From: Candidatus Elulimicrobium sp.
GTDB taxonomy: Bacteria; Patescibacteriota; Minisyncoccia; Phycocordibacterales; UBA918
Length of the DNA stretch: 47,130 nucleotides
NCBI GenBank assembly: GCA_022730015.1
Contig: DZBU01000007.1
Span: forward strand, 1-47,130
Direction of reading: 5' to 3'
The translations under genes and the position numbers were made by a program. This document shows positions 15,167-23,316 of this stretch, piece after piece. The notes beneath the pieces are model-generated. The model ran no database searches. It was not told where the DNA came from and saw only the letters and a list, made by a program, of their open reading frames with translations. Each line of letters opens with the position of its first letter. The stretch's first letter is position 1.

Positions 15167-15925
15167 ATGAAACAAACCGTACCGCTGATCGTTGGTAACT
15201 GGAAAATGAACCCAGTCACTATGGCTGATGCTGTAGCTCTCAGTATCGCTATTGCTCGTAAACAAAAGACCGCATTAGAGCCACAGGTTGTAATTGCACC
15301 GTCGTTCCCGCACCTTTCTGAGGTGGGAAAAAAGATAAAAAAAAGCACTGTTGCACTAGCTGCACAGGATGTTTATACGCAACCCTTAGGGCCGTTTACT
15401 GGTGAGGTATCTATTACCCAACTTAAGGATCTCGGCGTGCAGTACGTCATTGTTGGCCACTCGGAACGACGGGCACTTGGTGAGACTGATGAGTTGGTGT
15501 GCGAAAAAGTGCAGGTAATCTTGAAACATCAGCTCATACCGATTGTGTGCATAGGGGAACGCGAACGGGATGAGCAGGCAAATTTCTTCACGCTTATTGA
15601 AGATCAACTACGGAGTTTAGCCGAGGTCCTCCCCGCTGCTGCTATCAAGAAAGTTGTTGTCGCGTATGAGCCAATCTGGGCTATTGGTACTGGCAACACG
15701 GCGACTGTTGAAGATGTAAAAGAGATGCAGTTATTCATTGAGACCGTACTTACAAAACTGTATGATCGGTCGACAGCAAGGAAGGTTCGATTGCTCTATG
15801 GTGGTTCAGTAAAACCAGAAAATGCAGCCCTGCTGCATCAAGAAGGAGACATGGAAGGATTTTTAGTGGGCGGTGCCAGTCTTAAGGCAGAAGATTTTGC
15901 CGCTATTATAAAAGCAGTATCATGA
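15167..15925 (+). CDS. tpiA: Triosephosphate isomerase
   Basis: This glycolytic enzyme interconverts dihydroxyacetone phosphate and glyceraldehyde 3-phosphate. The 252-residue protein has the expected length and all catalytic residues: Asn11 and Lys13 in GNWKMN, His98 in VGHSERR, Glu168 in AYEPIWAIGTG, and the phosphate-binding loops LYGGSVKPEN and GFLVGGASL. The start is the ATG directly after an extended -10, without SD. pgk overlaps its stop by ATGA, forming a two-gene glycolytic operon. Confidence 0.97.
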   Translation: MKQTVPLIVGNWKMNPVTMADAVALSIAIARKQKTALEPQVVIAPSFPHLSEVGKKIKKSTVALAAQDVYTQPLGPFTGEVSITQLKDLGVQYVIVGHSERRALGETDELVCEKVQVILKHQLIPIVCIGERERDEQANFFTLIEDQLRSLAEVLPAAAIKKVVVAYEPIWAIGTGNTATVEDVKEMQLFIETVLTKLYDRSTARKVRLLYGGSVKPENAALLHQEGDMEGFLVGGASLKAEDFAAIIKAVS

Positions 15926-17049
15926 AAATGAGAAAGATCACTGACATAAAAGAATTGCGTGGGAAGCGTGTGCTGCTTCGCGCTTCGCTAAACATTCCTC
16001 TTAAGGATGGAGTGATACAAAATCATCTTCGACTCAAGCGGACGCTACCCACAATGCGCTACCTGCGTGAGCAGGGAGCCAAGGTAGTGATCATTGCTCA
16101 TATCGGACGGGAACCAGAGGAAACGTTGCAGCCAATATACGAAGAGCTTTTGAAGTATCTCCCGATCCACTGGGGAGGAGACCTTACGACCGAAGGGTTT
16201 AGACAGCGAATGGAGCTCATGAGTGATGGTGATATTCTCATGGCAGAAAATCTCCGCCAACATGAGGGAGAAGAAGTAAACGATCCAGATTTTGTGGCTC
16301 GGCTAACAGCACTCGGTGATATATTTGTGAATGATGCTTTTGCAGAGGCACACCGAGAACACGCGTCAACGTATGGGGTGGCACTGAAGCTTCCTGCTTA
16401 TGCGGGGCTCACGCTCCTTGAAGAAGTGACCGAACTGCAGAAGGTAATGCAGCCACAGCACCCATCCCTCTTTCTGCTTGGTGGTTCCAAGTTTGAGACC
16501 AAGATGCCCTTGGTAGAAAAATATTTGGAACTATATGATCAGGTGTTCATCGGCGGAGCCTTAGCACACGATATCTTCAAAGCCCGCGGTTGGGAAATGG
16601 GGAAGTCACTCGTGTCTGAGGTTTCACTAAACGGAGCAAAATTCTTGGAAAGCAAAAAGCTACTCGTCCCGATCGATGTGATCGTGGAGGGTCCAGATGG
16701 ACGACAGATCAAAACCCCTGATAAGGTGACTAAAGATGAAAAAATATTTGATTGTGGCCCGATGACCATCGATATGCTCGCGACGTATATTGAAAAAGCC
16801 AAAACAATTTTGTGGAATGGGCCGTTTGGTGCCTATGAGTATGGGTATATGCAGAGTACCGAGATCACGGCACGGCACATCGCCGCGGCTGATGCGTATT
16901 CGGTCCTCGGTGGAGGTGACACGGTCGCGGCAGTCGAAAAGATGCGCATCAATGAACTGTTCGGGTTTGTGTCGGTTGGTGGAGGCTCCATGCTCTCGTA
17001 TTTGGAGCACGGATCGACACCGGTGTTGGATCTACTTCAGGATAAGTGA
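15922..17049 (+). CDS. pgk: Phosphoglycerate kinase, divergent substrate site
   Basis: Pgk makes ATP and 3-phosphoglycerate from 1,3-bisphosphoglycerate and ADP. The 375-residue protein is slightly short for the family (about 390-400) but has the two-domain pattern: AHIGRE, ENLRQHEGEE, NDAFAEAHREHAS, LGGSKFETK, WNGPFGAYE, GGGDTVAAV and VSVGGGSMLSYLE. The N-terminal substrate motif reads RASLNIP where RVDxNVP is usual, so the Asp that contacts 3-phosphoglycerate is Ser. The basic-patch Arg and His residues are kept. It starts within the tpiA stop (ATGA). Confidence 0.94.
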   Translation: MKMRKITDIKELRGKRVLLRASLNIPLKDGVIQNHLRLKRTLPTMRYLREQGAKVVIIAHIGREPEETLQPIYEELLKYLPIHWGGDLTTEGFRQRMELMSDGDILMAENLRQHEGEEVNDPDFVARLTALGDIFVNDAFAEAHREHASTYGVALKLPAYAGLTLLEEVTELQKVMQPQHPSLFLLGGSKFETKMPLVEKYLELYDQVFIGGALAHDIFKARGWEMGKSLVSEVSLNGAKFLESKKLLVPIDVIVEGPDGRQIKTPDKVTKDEKIFDCGPMTIDMLATYIEKAKTILWNGPFGAYEYGYMQSTEITARHIAAADAYSVLGGGDTVAAVEKMRINELFGFVSVGGGSMLSYLEHGSTPVLDLLQDK

Positions 17050-17057
17050 TGTTCGAG

Positions 17058-17094
17058 AAAAACAGCGAGGGCCCTTCGGGCCCGCGCTGTTTTT
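17058..17094. terminator. Bidirectional terminator between pgk and the HIT gene
   Basis: AAAAACAGCG/CGCTGTTTTT with an inner GGGCCC...GGGCCC stem. It serves two convergent genes. Confidence 0.85.
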
Positions 17095-17102
17095 GTGCTG
17101 AC

Positions 17103-17501
17103 TCACGGAAGAGCTGTCTTGATGTCCGCAGCCTGTTTGGAGAGGACTTCATCAGTTGCCTCTTGCTGTTGCATCATCGCCTTACCAAGGCTCTCTACTT
17201 CGGTCATTGGATATAGTCGCAAGTGCACGTGCGGTACTTCAAAGCCTTCCACGACGAGACAGGTGCGTACCGTGTTGAACACCTCGTCAGATGCTTTGGC
17301 AACTTTCTGCGCGACGGCAAAAAGGTGGTGATAGGTTTCTGCCGAGAGATCAAAGAGATAGTCAGTTTCTTGTTTAGGAATGACGAGTGTTTGCCCCGGA
17401 ACGGCAGGGAATTTATCCATCAGAACCACGCAAACCTCGTCCTCGTAAACAAAATGCCCCGGAATTTCGCGGTTGATTATTTTAGTGAAGATGGTGCTCA
17501 T
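17103..17501 (-). CDS. HIT family nucleotide hydrolase/transferase
   Basis: HIT proteins hydrolyse or transfer nucleoside monophosphates from dinucleotides, AMP-lysine or similar substrates. The 132-residue protein has the common start (STIFTKIINREIPGHFVYED) and the family core (LVIPKQ). The histidine triad reads His91-Val-His93-Leu-Arg95, so the catalytic His93 is present but the third His is Arg. The usual hydrophobic pattern around it is kept. It is convergent with pgk and divergent from recJ, sharing a palindromic -10 with the latter. Confidence 0.92.
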   Translation of the reverse strand: MSTIFTKIINREIPGHFVYEDEVCVVLMDKFPAVPGQTLVIPKQETDYLFDLSAETYHHLFAVAQKVAKASDEVFNTVRTCLVVEGFEVPHVHLRLYPMTEVESLGKAMMQQQEATDEVLSKQAADIKTALP

Positions 17502-17532
17502 GGTTTCTTGAGTTAGCGACTAAGTACTGAGA

Positions 17533-17542
17533 ATGGTACCAT
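17533..17542. promoter_or_regulatory. Palindromic -10 for divergent HIT gene and recJ
   Basis: ATGGTACCAT is a perfect palindrome that reads as an extended -10 (TGG-TACCAT) on both strands. It matches the tuf -10 (36609-36617). Confidence 0.45.
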
Positions 17543-17571
17543 AGCTGTCACGACCTGTACTCAGAAGACTG

Positions 17572-17672
17572 AAGCAGACCGGTCGCGCGCTTAGCGAGTA
17601 GCGACTATGCGCGGGAGGGTTTGGCTGGGGCGCGCAAGGAGCGTGCGAGTCTAGGGCGCAACCGGTCTGCTT
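17572..17672 (+). repeat. Inverted repeat closing the recJ leader
   Basis: AAGCAGACCGGT (17572-17583) pairs perfectly with ACCGGTCTGCTT (17661-17672), enclosing 77 GC-rich bases. The right arm ends 6 bases before the recJ start codon, so folding could affect initiation. Confidence 0.55.
17630..17651 (+). repeat. Dispersed GC-rich repeat, copy B
   Basis: The 22-mer beginning GCGCGCAAGGAGCGTG matches copy C (19415-19436) with one mismatch. An upstream block C(G/T)CTTAG(C/T)GAG(A/T)AGCG at 17588-17603 also recurs near copy C. Confidence 0.6.
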
Positions 17673-17678
17673 TAAAGC

Positions 17679-19370
17679 ATGTCTGCCTATATATTCCCAG
17701 ATCCAGCAAAAGAGACTCCAACTATCGTAGAAGGGGTATCACCACTTATCAATCGCCTTTTGGCGGCGAGAGGAATTCTGAATGCGGCCATTGCCAAGGA
17801 ATTCCTCGCGCCCAACTACGACACGCAGCTACATGACCCGCTCCTCCTCAATGACATTGCCGCCGCCGTCTCGCGCATAAAGAATGCGATTGTACAAAAT
17901 GAGCGGATCGCGATCTTCAGTGACTATGACTGTGATGGTATTCCAGGGGCTGTTGTGCTCCATGACCTCTTCCAAGCGCTAAACTACGAAAACTTTCAAA
18001 ACTACATCCCACACCGACACTACGAAGGATTTGGACTCAGTACGCTGGCGATCGATCGGCTCGCTGAAGCGAATGTGAAACTTATCATCACGATCGACTG
18101 CGGCACCTCCAACATTGAAGAAGTTGCTTACGCCAAAGAGAAGGGAATCGATGTCATCATCACCGACCATCACGAACCAGAGGAAGAATTGCCAGCGGCT
18201 GTTGCAGTGGTAAACCCAAAGTTAGGAGAGTATCCATTTCCGCATCTCTGTGGAGCAGCGGTTGCTTTTAAGCTCGCACAAGCGATACTGATGAAACTCG
18301 AGCACGATGTAAAGCCTGGTTGGGAGAAATGGTGGCTCGATATGGTGGGTATCGCTACCATTGCTGACATGGTACCGCTCGTAGGAGAGAATCGTGTGTT
18401 GGCACGCTATGGCTTGCAGGTCTTGCGAAAATCACGTCGACCCGGGTTGCAGCAACTTTTAAAGAAAGCGCGGATTGACCAACGCTATCTCACAGAAGAA
18501 GATATTGGGTTTACGATCGGCCCGCGCATCAACGCCGCTTCACGAATGGATAACCCAGAGGATGCGTTCTACATGCTATCGGAAACCGATGTGGCGCGGG
18601 CCGGAGAGCGGGTTGAACATCTGGAACGGCTGAATGTTGAACGCAAGACACAAGTGGCACTCATGACCAAAGATCTTCATAAGCGAGTGAGTACGCTTGA
18701 AGTAGTTCCCGAAGTACTCGTGATGGGACACACTGAGTGGCGGCCGTCACTCGTGGGACTCGCGGCTAACAAACTAGCGGAAGAGTACGGCCGCCCAGCC
18801 TTTCTTTGGGGTACGGATGGTAATGGTGTATATAAAGGATCCTGTCGCTCGGGTGGGACAGTGAGTGTGGTGAAACTAATGCAGTCGGCCAAAGGAGTGT
18901 TCATCGAGTCGGGTGGCCACCATGCGTCGGGCGGGTTTTCGGTAAAGGAAGAACATATTTTTACCTTTGGTGAACAGCTCAACTTGGCGATGGCGGAGCT
19001 CGGCGCTGCTGCCGCGGTATCGGAAGAGCGAGTGATCGACGCCGAGCTCCGCCTCGACGAGGTCAATGAACTCTTGATCAAACAACTAGACCAACTTGCT
19101 CCCTACGGCACAGGAAACCCAAAGCCACTTTTTGTATTTAAGCAAGTCACGCCGAGTGTGGTCGAACTGTTTGGCAAGGCCAAGGAACATACGAAACTCA
19201 CTTTCATGACCGAGCGAGGTAAGCTTGAAGCGATTGCCTTCTTCCAGGTGCCTGAGCAGTTCAAGAAGGTTCCGCAGGTAGACAGTCCCTGTGACTTGGT
19301 CGCTCATGTGGAACGTTCGTTCTTCATGGGACGACAGCAGATCCGCTTGCGGATTGTGGAAGTACTTTGA
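17679..19370 (+). CDS. recJ: Single-stranded-DNA-specific exonuclease RecJ
   Basis: RecJ is the 5'-3' ssDNA exonuclease of recombination and mismatch repair. The 563-residue protein is close to the E. coli length. The DHH phosphoesterase motifs are all visible: DYDCDG (about 82-87), the DCG motif (about 140), DHHEP (about 165), the GIATIADMVPLVGENR region, and in the DHHA1 domain the GGHHASGGF motif (about 412-420). A C-terminal OB-type domain follows. The ATG directly follows the right arm of an inverted repeat and has no SD. A repeat shared with the rnhA leader lies upstream. Confidence 0.96.
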   Translation: MSAYIFPDPAKETPTIVEGVSPLINRLLAARGILNAAIAKEFLAPNYDTQLHDPLLLNDIAAAVSRIKNAIVQNERIAIFSDYDCDGIPGAVVLHDLFQALNYENFQNYIPHRHYEGFGLSTLAIDRLAEANVKLIITIDCGTSNIEEVAYAKEKGIDVIITDHHEPEEELPAAVAVVNPKLGEYPFPHLCGAAVAFKLAQAILMKLEHDVKPGWEKWWLDMVGIATIADMVPLVGENRVLARYGLQVLRKSRRPGLQQLLKKARIDQRYLTEEDIGFTIGPRINAASRMDNPEDAFYMLSETDVARAGERVEHLERLNVERKTQVALMTKDLHKRVSTLEVVPEVLVMGHTEWRPSLVGLAANKLAEEYGRPAFLWGTDGNGVYKGSCRSGGTVSVVKLMQSAKGVFIESGGHHASGGFSVKEEHIFTFGEQLNLAMAELGAAAAVSEERVIDAELRLDEVNELLIKQLDQLAPYGTGNPKPLFVFKQVTPSVVELFGKAKEHTKLTFMTERGKLEAIAFFQVPEQFKKVPQVDSPCDLVAHVERSFFMGRQQIRLRIVEVL

Positions 19371-19414
19371 TTTCTAAGCAGCCCTCTTCCGGCTCTTAGT
19401 GAGAAGCGGCCGGC

Positions 19415-19436
19415 GCGCGCAAGGAGCGTGTGAGTC
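19415..19436 (+). repeat. Dispersed GC-rich repeat, copy C
   Basis: This copy matches 17630-17651 in 21 of 22 bases. It is preceded at 19393-19412 by a block resembling copies A and B. It lies in the recJ-rnhA gap, 58 bases before rnhA. Confidence 0.6.
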
Positions 19437-19494
19437 GAAGGCTGAGGGACTTCCGTTCTGTGTAGATAATAGTTACTATGCTAGTCTAAAATTC

Positions 19495-20196
19495 ATGAAA
19501 ACAGTCACAATCTTTACCGATGGAGCAGCTAAAGGAAATCCTGGGCCAGGCGGCTACGGGGCAGTCTTATCTTTTGGAGATCGCGTCCTAGAGATCGGGG
19601 AAGGTAAAGTGCTAACCACCAACAACGAAATGGAGCTGCGAGCGGTGGTAGAAGCGCTAAAGCAAGTGCCGGCTGAGATAAAAAAAGTGTCGATATACAC
19701 TGACTCGAAGTATGTTGTACAAGGTGCTACCAGTTGGATCTTTGGCTGGATGAAAAATGGCTGGCAGACAAAAGTCGGGGGCGATGTATTGCATAGGGAA
19801 GTTTGGCAGGAACTCGCAGCGCTGCTCAAAAAAGTTCAGGTTGATTGGCACAAAGTGCCGGGCCACGTGGGAATCATTGGTAATGAGCGGGCTGATTCGA
19901 TTGCGTCCGATCTTGGTGAAGGGAAGTCGGTGAATTTCTATGATGGACTGCGGACGTCATATGGTTATGAAATTGAAAATGTCTCCTATGACGAAGAGAA
20001 AGCGGCACAGCGTAGCGACGCCCGTAAGCGACAGTCTATCAAAGCGTATTCTTACGTGAGTAAGGTGGATGGTGTCACTGAAACGCATCAGACCTGGAAA
20101 GAGTGCGAGGAGAGGGTTAAGGGAAAGAGTGGTGTTCGATTTAAAAAGGCCATTTCTGCAGAGGAAGAAAAGACGATCATCGCGGACTTTTCATAA
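19495..20196 (+). CDS. rnhA: Ribonuclease HI with C-terminal hybrid-binding-like domain
   Basis: RNase HI removes the RNA strand of RNA-DNA hybrids. The 233-residue protein has the full catalytic set: Asp9 (TDGAAKGNPG), Glu47 (NNEMEL), Asp70 (YTDSKYV) and Asp134 (NERAD), with the basic WMKNGW handle. Residues 184-231 (AYSYVSKVDG...) look like the hybrid-binding/viroplasmin domain, with W-K-E-C at 201-204, V-K-G, G-V-R-F-K and a terminal Glu-rich helix. That domain is normally N-terminal in RNase H1. The start is the ATG before KTVTIFTDG; 32 upstream codons overlap the repeat and look non-coding. Confidence 0.93.
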   Translation: MKTVTIFTDGAAKGNPGPGGYGAVLSFGDRVLEIGEGKVLTTNNEMELRAVVEALKQVPAEIKKVSIYTDSKYVVQGATSWIFGWMKNGWQTKVGGDVLHREVWQELAALLKKVQVDWHKVPGHVGIIGNERADSIASDLGEGKSVNFYDGLRTSYGYEIENVSYDEEKAAQRSDARKRQSIKAYSYVSKVDGVTETHQTWKECEERVKGKSGVRFKKAISAEEEKTIIADFS

Positions 20197-20260
20197 TGTT
20201 CAGCGTGTCGAGTATGGCACGAGCTGGCGCTTGGTGTGCCTTTTGTGGTAGGTTGGCAAC

Positions 20261-20677
20261 ATGGATACAATAGTGATCTATGCTCATGGTGAGTCTCGGG
20301 GTAACCCAGGGCCGGCAGCCGTTGGAGTACAGATATGTGATGAGGTAGGGACTGTCAGACGAGAGATCTCAGAGCAGCTTGGTAATGCGACCAACGAGTA
20401 CGCGGAATATTTTGCGGTAATACGGTCACTGCAGCTCGTTCAAGAACTTTTTCCTGGCAAGACCAAGCAGCTGAAGTTCAAACTCCATCTGTCTGGGGAG
20501 GTAACTAAGAAACAATTGAATCGCGAAATACCAATCACGCACCCCGGTCTAGTGCCTCTGTTCATTGAGGTTCACAACCTGCGTGTGGTAAGTTTCCCAC
20601 ATCTTACCTTCGCTCATGTGCGCCCAGAGCTCAACAAAGAAGCCGATCGACTGGTGAATGGGGCGCTTGACGCTTAG
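20261..20677 (+). CDS. Degenerate RNase H-like protein
   Basis: The 138-residue protein has the RNase H fold signature AHGESRGNPGPAAVGV at residues 8-23, then NEYAEYFAVIRSL and NKEADRLVNGAL. Against the usual four-acid site, the first Asp is His9 and the third is Ser78, while Glu49 and Asp129 remain. Two catalytic residues are therefore missing and nuclease activity is doubtful. It lies 64 bases downstream of the intact RNase HI gene, so it may be a diverged paralogue with a binding role. No SD is present. Confidence 0.85.
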   Translation: MDTIVIYAHGESRGNPGPAAVGVQICDEVGTVRREISEQLGNATNEYAEYFAVIRSLQLVQELFPGKTKQLKFKLHLSGEVTKKQLNREIPITHPGLVPLFIEVHNLRVVSFPHLTFAHVRPELNKEADRLVNGALDA

Positions 20678-20754
20678 GTCACTTCACTGTAACGTTCATA
20701 TTTAGGTGCACATGATTACGTGTGTTGTGTTCCATAAAAGTTGGAGGAGTAAGT

Positions 20755-21015
20755 ATGAGCAAATCTGGCATAAGAGAGTCAAATTCCCTGCTTGCAGCAG
20801 CGCAGGAAGCGATCGTTTCAATTGGCAGCGGTTCCTCAAATATCCCCGCTGATGGGTTGTTGGAGCTTCATCAAGAACTCAATGAATGCATTGACGATCT
20901 GCATAAAAACGCCCGACACTGTTGTCCCCAATTAATGAAGAAGCTCAAGTGGTATCGATTATTGTTTAAGCGAAAGCTTGAAGAGCAAAAAAATATTTCA
21001 TCGGTCTTTGCGTAA
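20755..21015 (+). CDS. Unrecognised 86-residue helical protein, SD-led
   Basis: No family is recognised. The protein is soluble and helical: residues 1-25 are Ser/Ala-rich, residues 35-60 contain an acidic helix with a single Cys and then a CC pair (residues 56-57), and a basic C-terminal helix (KKLKWYRLLFKRKLEEQK) follows. The start is decided by a near-perfect SD (GGAGG, 9 bases before the ATG). It is monocistronic with its own terminator. It belongs with the other SD-led small orphans. Confidence 0.78.
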   Translation: MSKSGIRESNSLLAAAQEAIVSIGSGSSNIPADGLLELHQELNECIDDLHKNARHCCPQLMKKLKWYRLLFKRKLEEQKNISSVFA

Positions 21016-21026
21016 GTGGCAAGATC

Positions 21027-21051
21027 AAAACCGCGACAATGTCGCGGTTTT
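21027..21051 (+). terminator. Terminator
   Basis: The perfect 11-bp stem AAAACCGCGAC/GTCGCGGTTTT with a 3-base loop is followed by further T's, 11 bases after the preceding stop. Confidence 0.9.
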
Positions 21052-21065
21052 TTTATTGTGAACTT

Positions 21066-21074
21066 TGCTACACT
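21066..21074 (+). promoter_or_regulatory. Extended -10 promoter of comEC, leaderless
   Basis: TGC-TACACT ends 7 bases before the comEC ATG, which predicts a leaderless mRNA. Confidence 0.55.
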
Positions 21075-21081
21075 TATCTGT

Positions 21082-22653
21082 ATGCAGTCAAAGCTTTTTT
21101 ACGGTGCTCTCAGCGCCCTGGTGTTTGGAATTGGGATACAGAGTGTCTGGCCTTTGTCTTTATTAACAACCATATGGATCCTATTTTTAGGGATGCTACT
21201 AGCACTCTTGTGGCGGCGATACGAGACCCAGATATTTTTATTAGTTAGTGTTTGTTTGATGGCTTGTTCCCTGGGACTGCTTCGTATGGAAGTTGCTGCT
21301 AGTCAATTTGGGAATTCTACACTTGAGAATTCTTTGAATGAACGAGTATTACTTACTGGTGTAGTGGTGTCAGAACCTGATCAGCGAGAAAAAACAAAGC
21401 AGTTTTACGTAGAAGTTGGAGAGGATAAACTTTTAGTGAGCACTGATCGACTGACTGATCTTTCGTACGGTGATCAGGTAATGGTGAATGGTGTACTAAA
21501 GAAACCAGAGTCGTTTACGACCGATTTAGGAAGAGCGTTTGATTATCCTGGATATCTAAAAGCACGCGGAGTCGAATACCAGATCTCGTTTGCAGAGGTG
21601 GAGGTGACCGGCTCAGGAATGGGGAATCGAGTCATGAGCATTCTCCTGATAACTAAAGTTCGATTTATAGAGTCGCTCGAGCAGGTGATTCCCGAGCCAG
21701 CTGTCAGTCTGGGAAAGGGTCTCTTGCTTGGGGTCAAGTCTGCCCTTGGGGCTGACATTGAAGATGATTTTCGAAGAGCGGGCATTATTCATATTGTGGT
21801 CCTTTCAGGGTACAACGTTATGTTAGTAGTGGCGTTCATTCTCTTCTGTTTCTCCTATGTGATGTCATTACGATGGCGCTTGCTTTCGGGAATTGTCGCG
21901 ATCGCGGCCTTCGCGCTTCTGGTTGGTCTTTCAGCAACAGTAGTCCGAGCAAGCATAATGGCATCGTTACTATTGCTCGCGCAACTAATCGGTAGGCAGT
22001 ACCACGTGTTGCGCGGGCTTTGTTTTGCTGGAGTGATGATGCTCATCAGTAACCCGTATCTACTCCTGTATGATGTTGGATTCCAGTTCTCCTTTATGGC
22101 AACGCTTGGCCTGGTGCTATTTATACCGCAATTTGAGTCGATAATGGTGGAACGAGGAAAGGCTCTCGGTTGGCGAGCGTTCATGTTGGCTACGATTGCG
22201 ACACAAATAGCAGTATTACCACTTTTGATGTACCACATTGGAGAAGTATCGCTGATTGCACTGCTCGTTAATTTACTCATCTTACCGATCGTGCCTATTG
22301 CCATGCTGCTTACTTTTCTCACGGGTATGGCTGGCTTTGTATCAGTCACATTAGCGAATGTTATTGGATATGTAGCTACATTGACACTGAAGTATATTTT
22401 GGTAATTGCCGATCAATTTGCCGCATTACCGTTTGCAGTTATTGGTATTTCATCCTTCCCCGCTTGGGGTGTATTTGTACTTTATGGAGCAATGATTTTA
22501 ATTTGGTTTTTGGTAAAAAGTAAAAAACTCAAGGAAACGAACGTGCTGAGTGGTTGGGTGAACGAGTCAGAGCAGAAGATAGCTGCGCAAACAAGGACCG
22601 AAGAAGTAGATGATGATCGTGAGAAGGGTAGTGTGCCAGTCTTCTTTCGTTAA
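21082..22653 (+). CDS. comEC: ComEC/Rec2 family DNA-uptake channel, membrane part only
   Basis: ComEC forms the inner-membrane pore that takes up single-stranded DNA in natural transformation. The 523-residue protein has the N-terminal OB-like region (about 95-190) and the polytopic Competence domain: HIVVLSGYNVML, GLSATVVRASIMA, then about ten membrane helices to residue 490. The C-terminal metallo-beta-lactamase domain common in long ComEC proteins is absent; a separate protein at 23332 carries it. The C-terminus is a short charged tail. With the pilus operon in the window this supports DNA uptake. No SD; start directly after an extended -10. Confidence 0.92.
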   Translation: MQSKLFYGALSALVFGIGIQSVWPLSLLTTIWILFLGMLLALLWRRYETQIFLLVSVCLMACSLGLLRMEVAASQFGNSTLENSLNERVLLTGVVVSEPDQREKTKQFYVEVGEDKLLVSTDRLTDLSYGDQVMVNGVLKKPESFTTDLGRAFDYPGYLKARGVEYQISFAEVEVTGSGMGNRVMSILLITKVRFIESLEQVIPEPAVSLGKGLLLGVKSALGADIEDDFRRAGIIHIVVLSGYNVMLVVAFILFCFSYVMSLRWRLLSGIVAIAAFALLVGLSATVVRASIMASLLLLAQLIGRQYHVLRGLCFAGVMMLISNPYLLLYDVGFQFSFMATLGLVLFIPQFESIMVERGKALGWRAFMLATIATQIAVLPLLMYHIGEVSLIALLVNLLILPIVPIAMLLTFLTGMAGFVSVTLANVIGYVATLTLKYILVIADQFAALPFAVIGISSFPAWGVFVLYGAMILIWFLVKSKKLKETNVLSGWVNESEQKIAAQTRTEEVDDDREKGSVPVFFR

Positions 22654-22692
22654 AGAAAAGCGGGCGTGGCCGAAGGCCACGCCCGCTTTTCT
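22654..22692. terminator. Bidirectional terminator between comEC and sod
   Basis: An 18-bp stem AGAAAAGCGGGCGTGGCC with its complement and a 3-base loop separates two convergent genes. Confidence 0.9.
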
Positions 22693-22698
22693 GCCTCA

Positions 22699-23277
22699 TC
22701 ACACTAGTCGATCTGACACTACTTCCCAATTAAGATTTTTGAAAAAGGCAGCGACGTATTTTCCTTTATCAGCTGAAAGATAGTCTCGCAGATACGAGTG
22801 TTCCCACATATCGAGTGCAAGTACAATATCAAGATCAGCGAGTTGGCCAATGTGTTGTTCATCAACCCAGGTTTGCACGAGCTGGTCAGTGTGTGGGTCG
22901 TGGTACAGCATTGCCCAACCAACGCCGCGAGTCATGGCAATCTCTTGAAAACGATGCTGCCACGTTTCAACACTCCCCCACTGCGCTTCGAGCTTATGTT
23001 TGAGTGTCCCCTCAGGAATCGTTGTGGGACCACCTTCAAATTGGGAGAAATAGTACTCGTGGTTGCGCATCCCACCAAACTCAAAACCTAAGCGACGTTG
23101 CATCTCAGTGATAGCAAAGGCGTTGTTCTCTGGATCATTGCCATATGCAACGATCTTATCGTTGATCACGTTTACATGCTTTACATACCCCCGATAGAGC
23201 GCGAGGTGATTCTCGATCGTGTCAGCAGAAATACCCTCAAGAACAGGAATAATAAAAGTCAGTGGTTCGTATTTCAT
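22699..23277 (-). CDS. Superoxide dismutase, Fe/Mn family
   Basis: The enzyme converts superoxide to oxygen and peroxide. The 192-residue protein is typical in length and has the four metal ligands: His24 (ENH), His73 (MRNH), Asp156 and His160 in DMWEHSYL, plus the GVGWAML segment. Whether it uses Fe or Mn cannot be decided by eye. Residues around the second-shell Gln/His differ from the common GGHxNH form (GGMRNH). It sits between the two ComEC halves on the opposite strand and shares an overlapping -10 with the metallo-beta-lactamase gene. Confidence 0.93.
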   Translation of the reverse strand: MKYEPLTFIIPVLEGISADTIENHLALYRGYVKHVNVINDKIVAYGNDPENNAFAITEMQRRLGFEFGGMRNHEYYFSQFEGGPTTIPEGTLKHKLEAQWGSVETWQHRFQEIAMTRGVGWAMLYHDPHTDQLVQTWVDEQHIGQLADLDIVLALDMWEHSYLRDYLSADKGKYVAAFFKNLNWEVVSDRLV

Positions 23278-23316
23278 AATCGTGGAGATTAGTGAATAAG
23301 ATAATGTTCGTACGCA

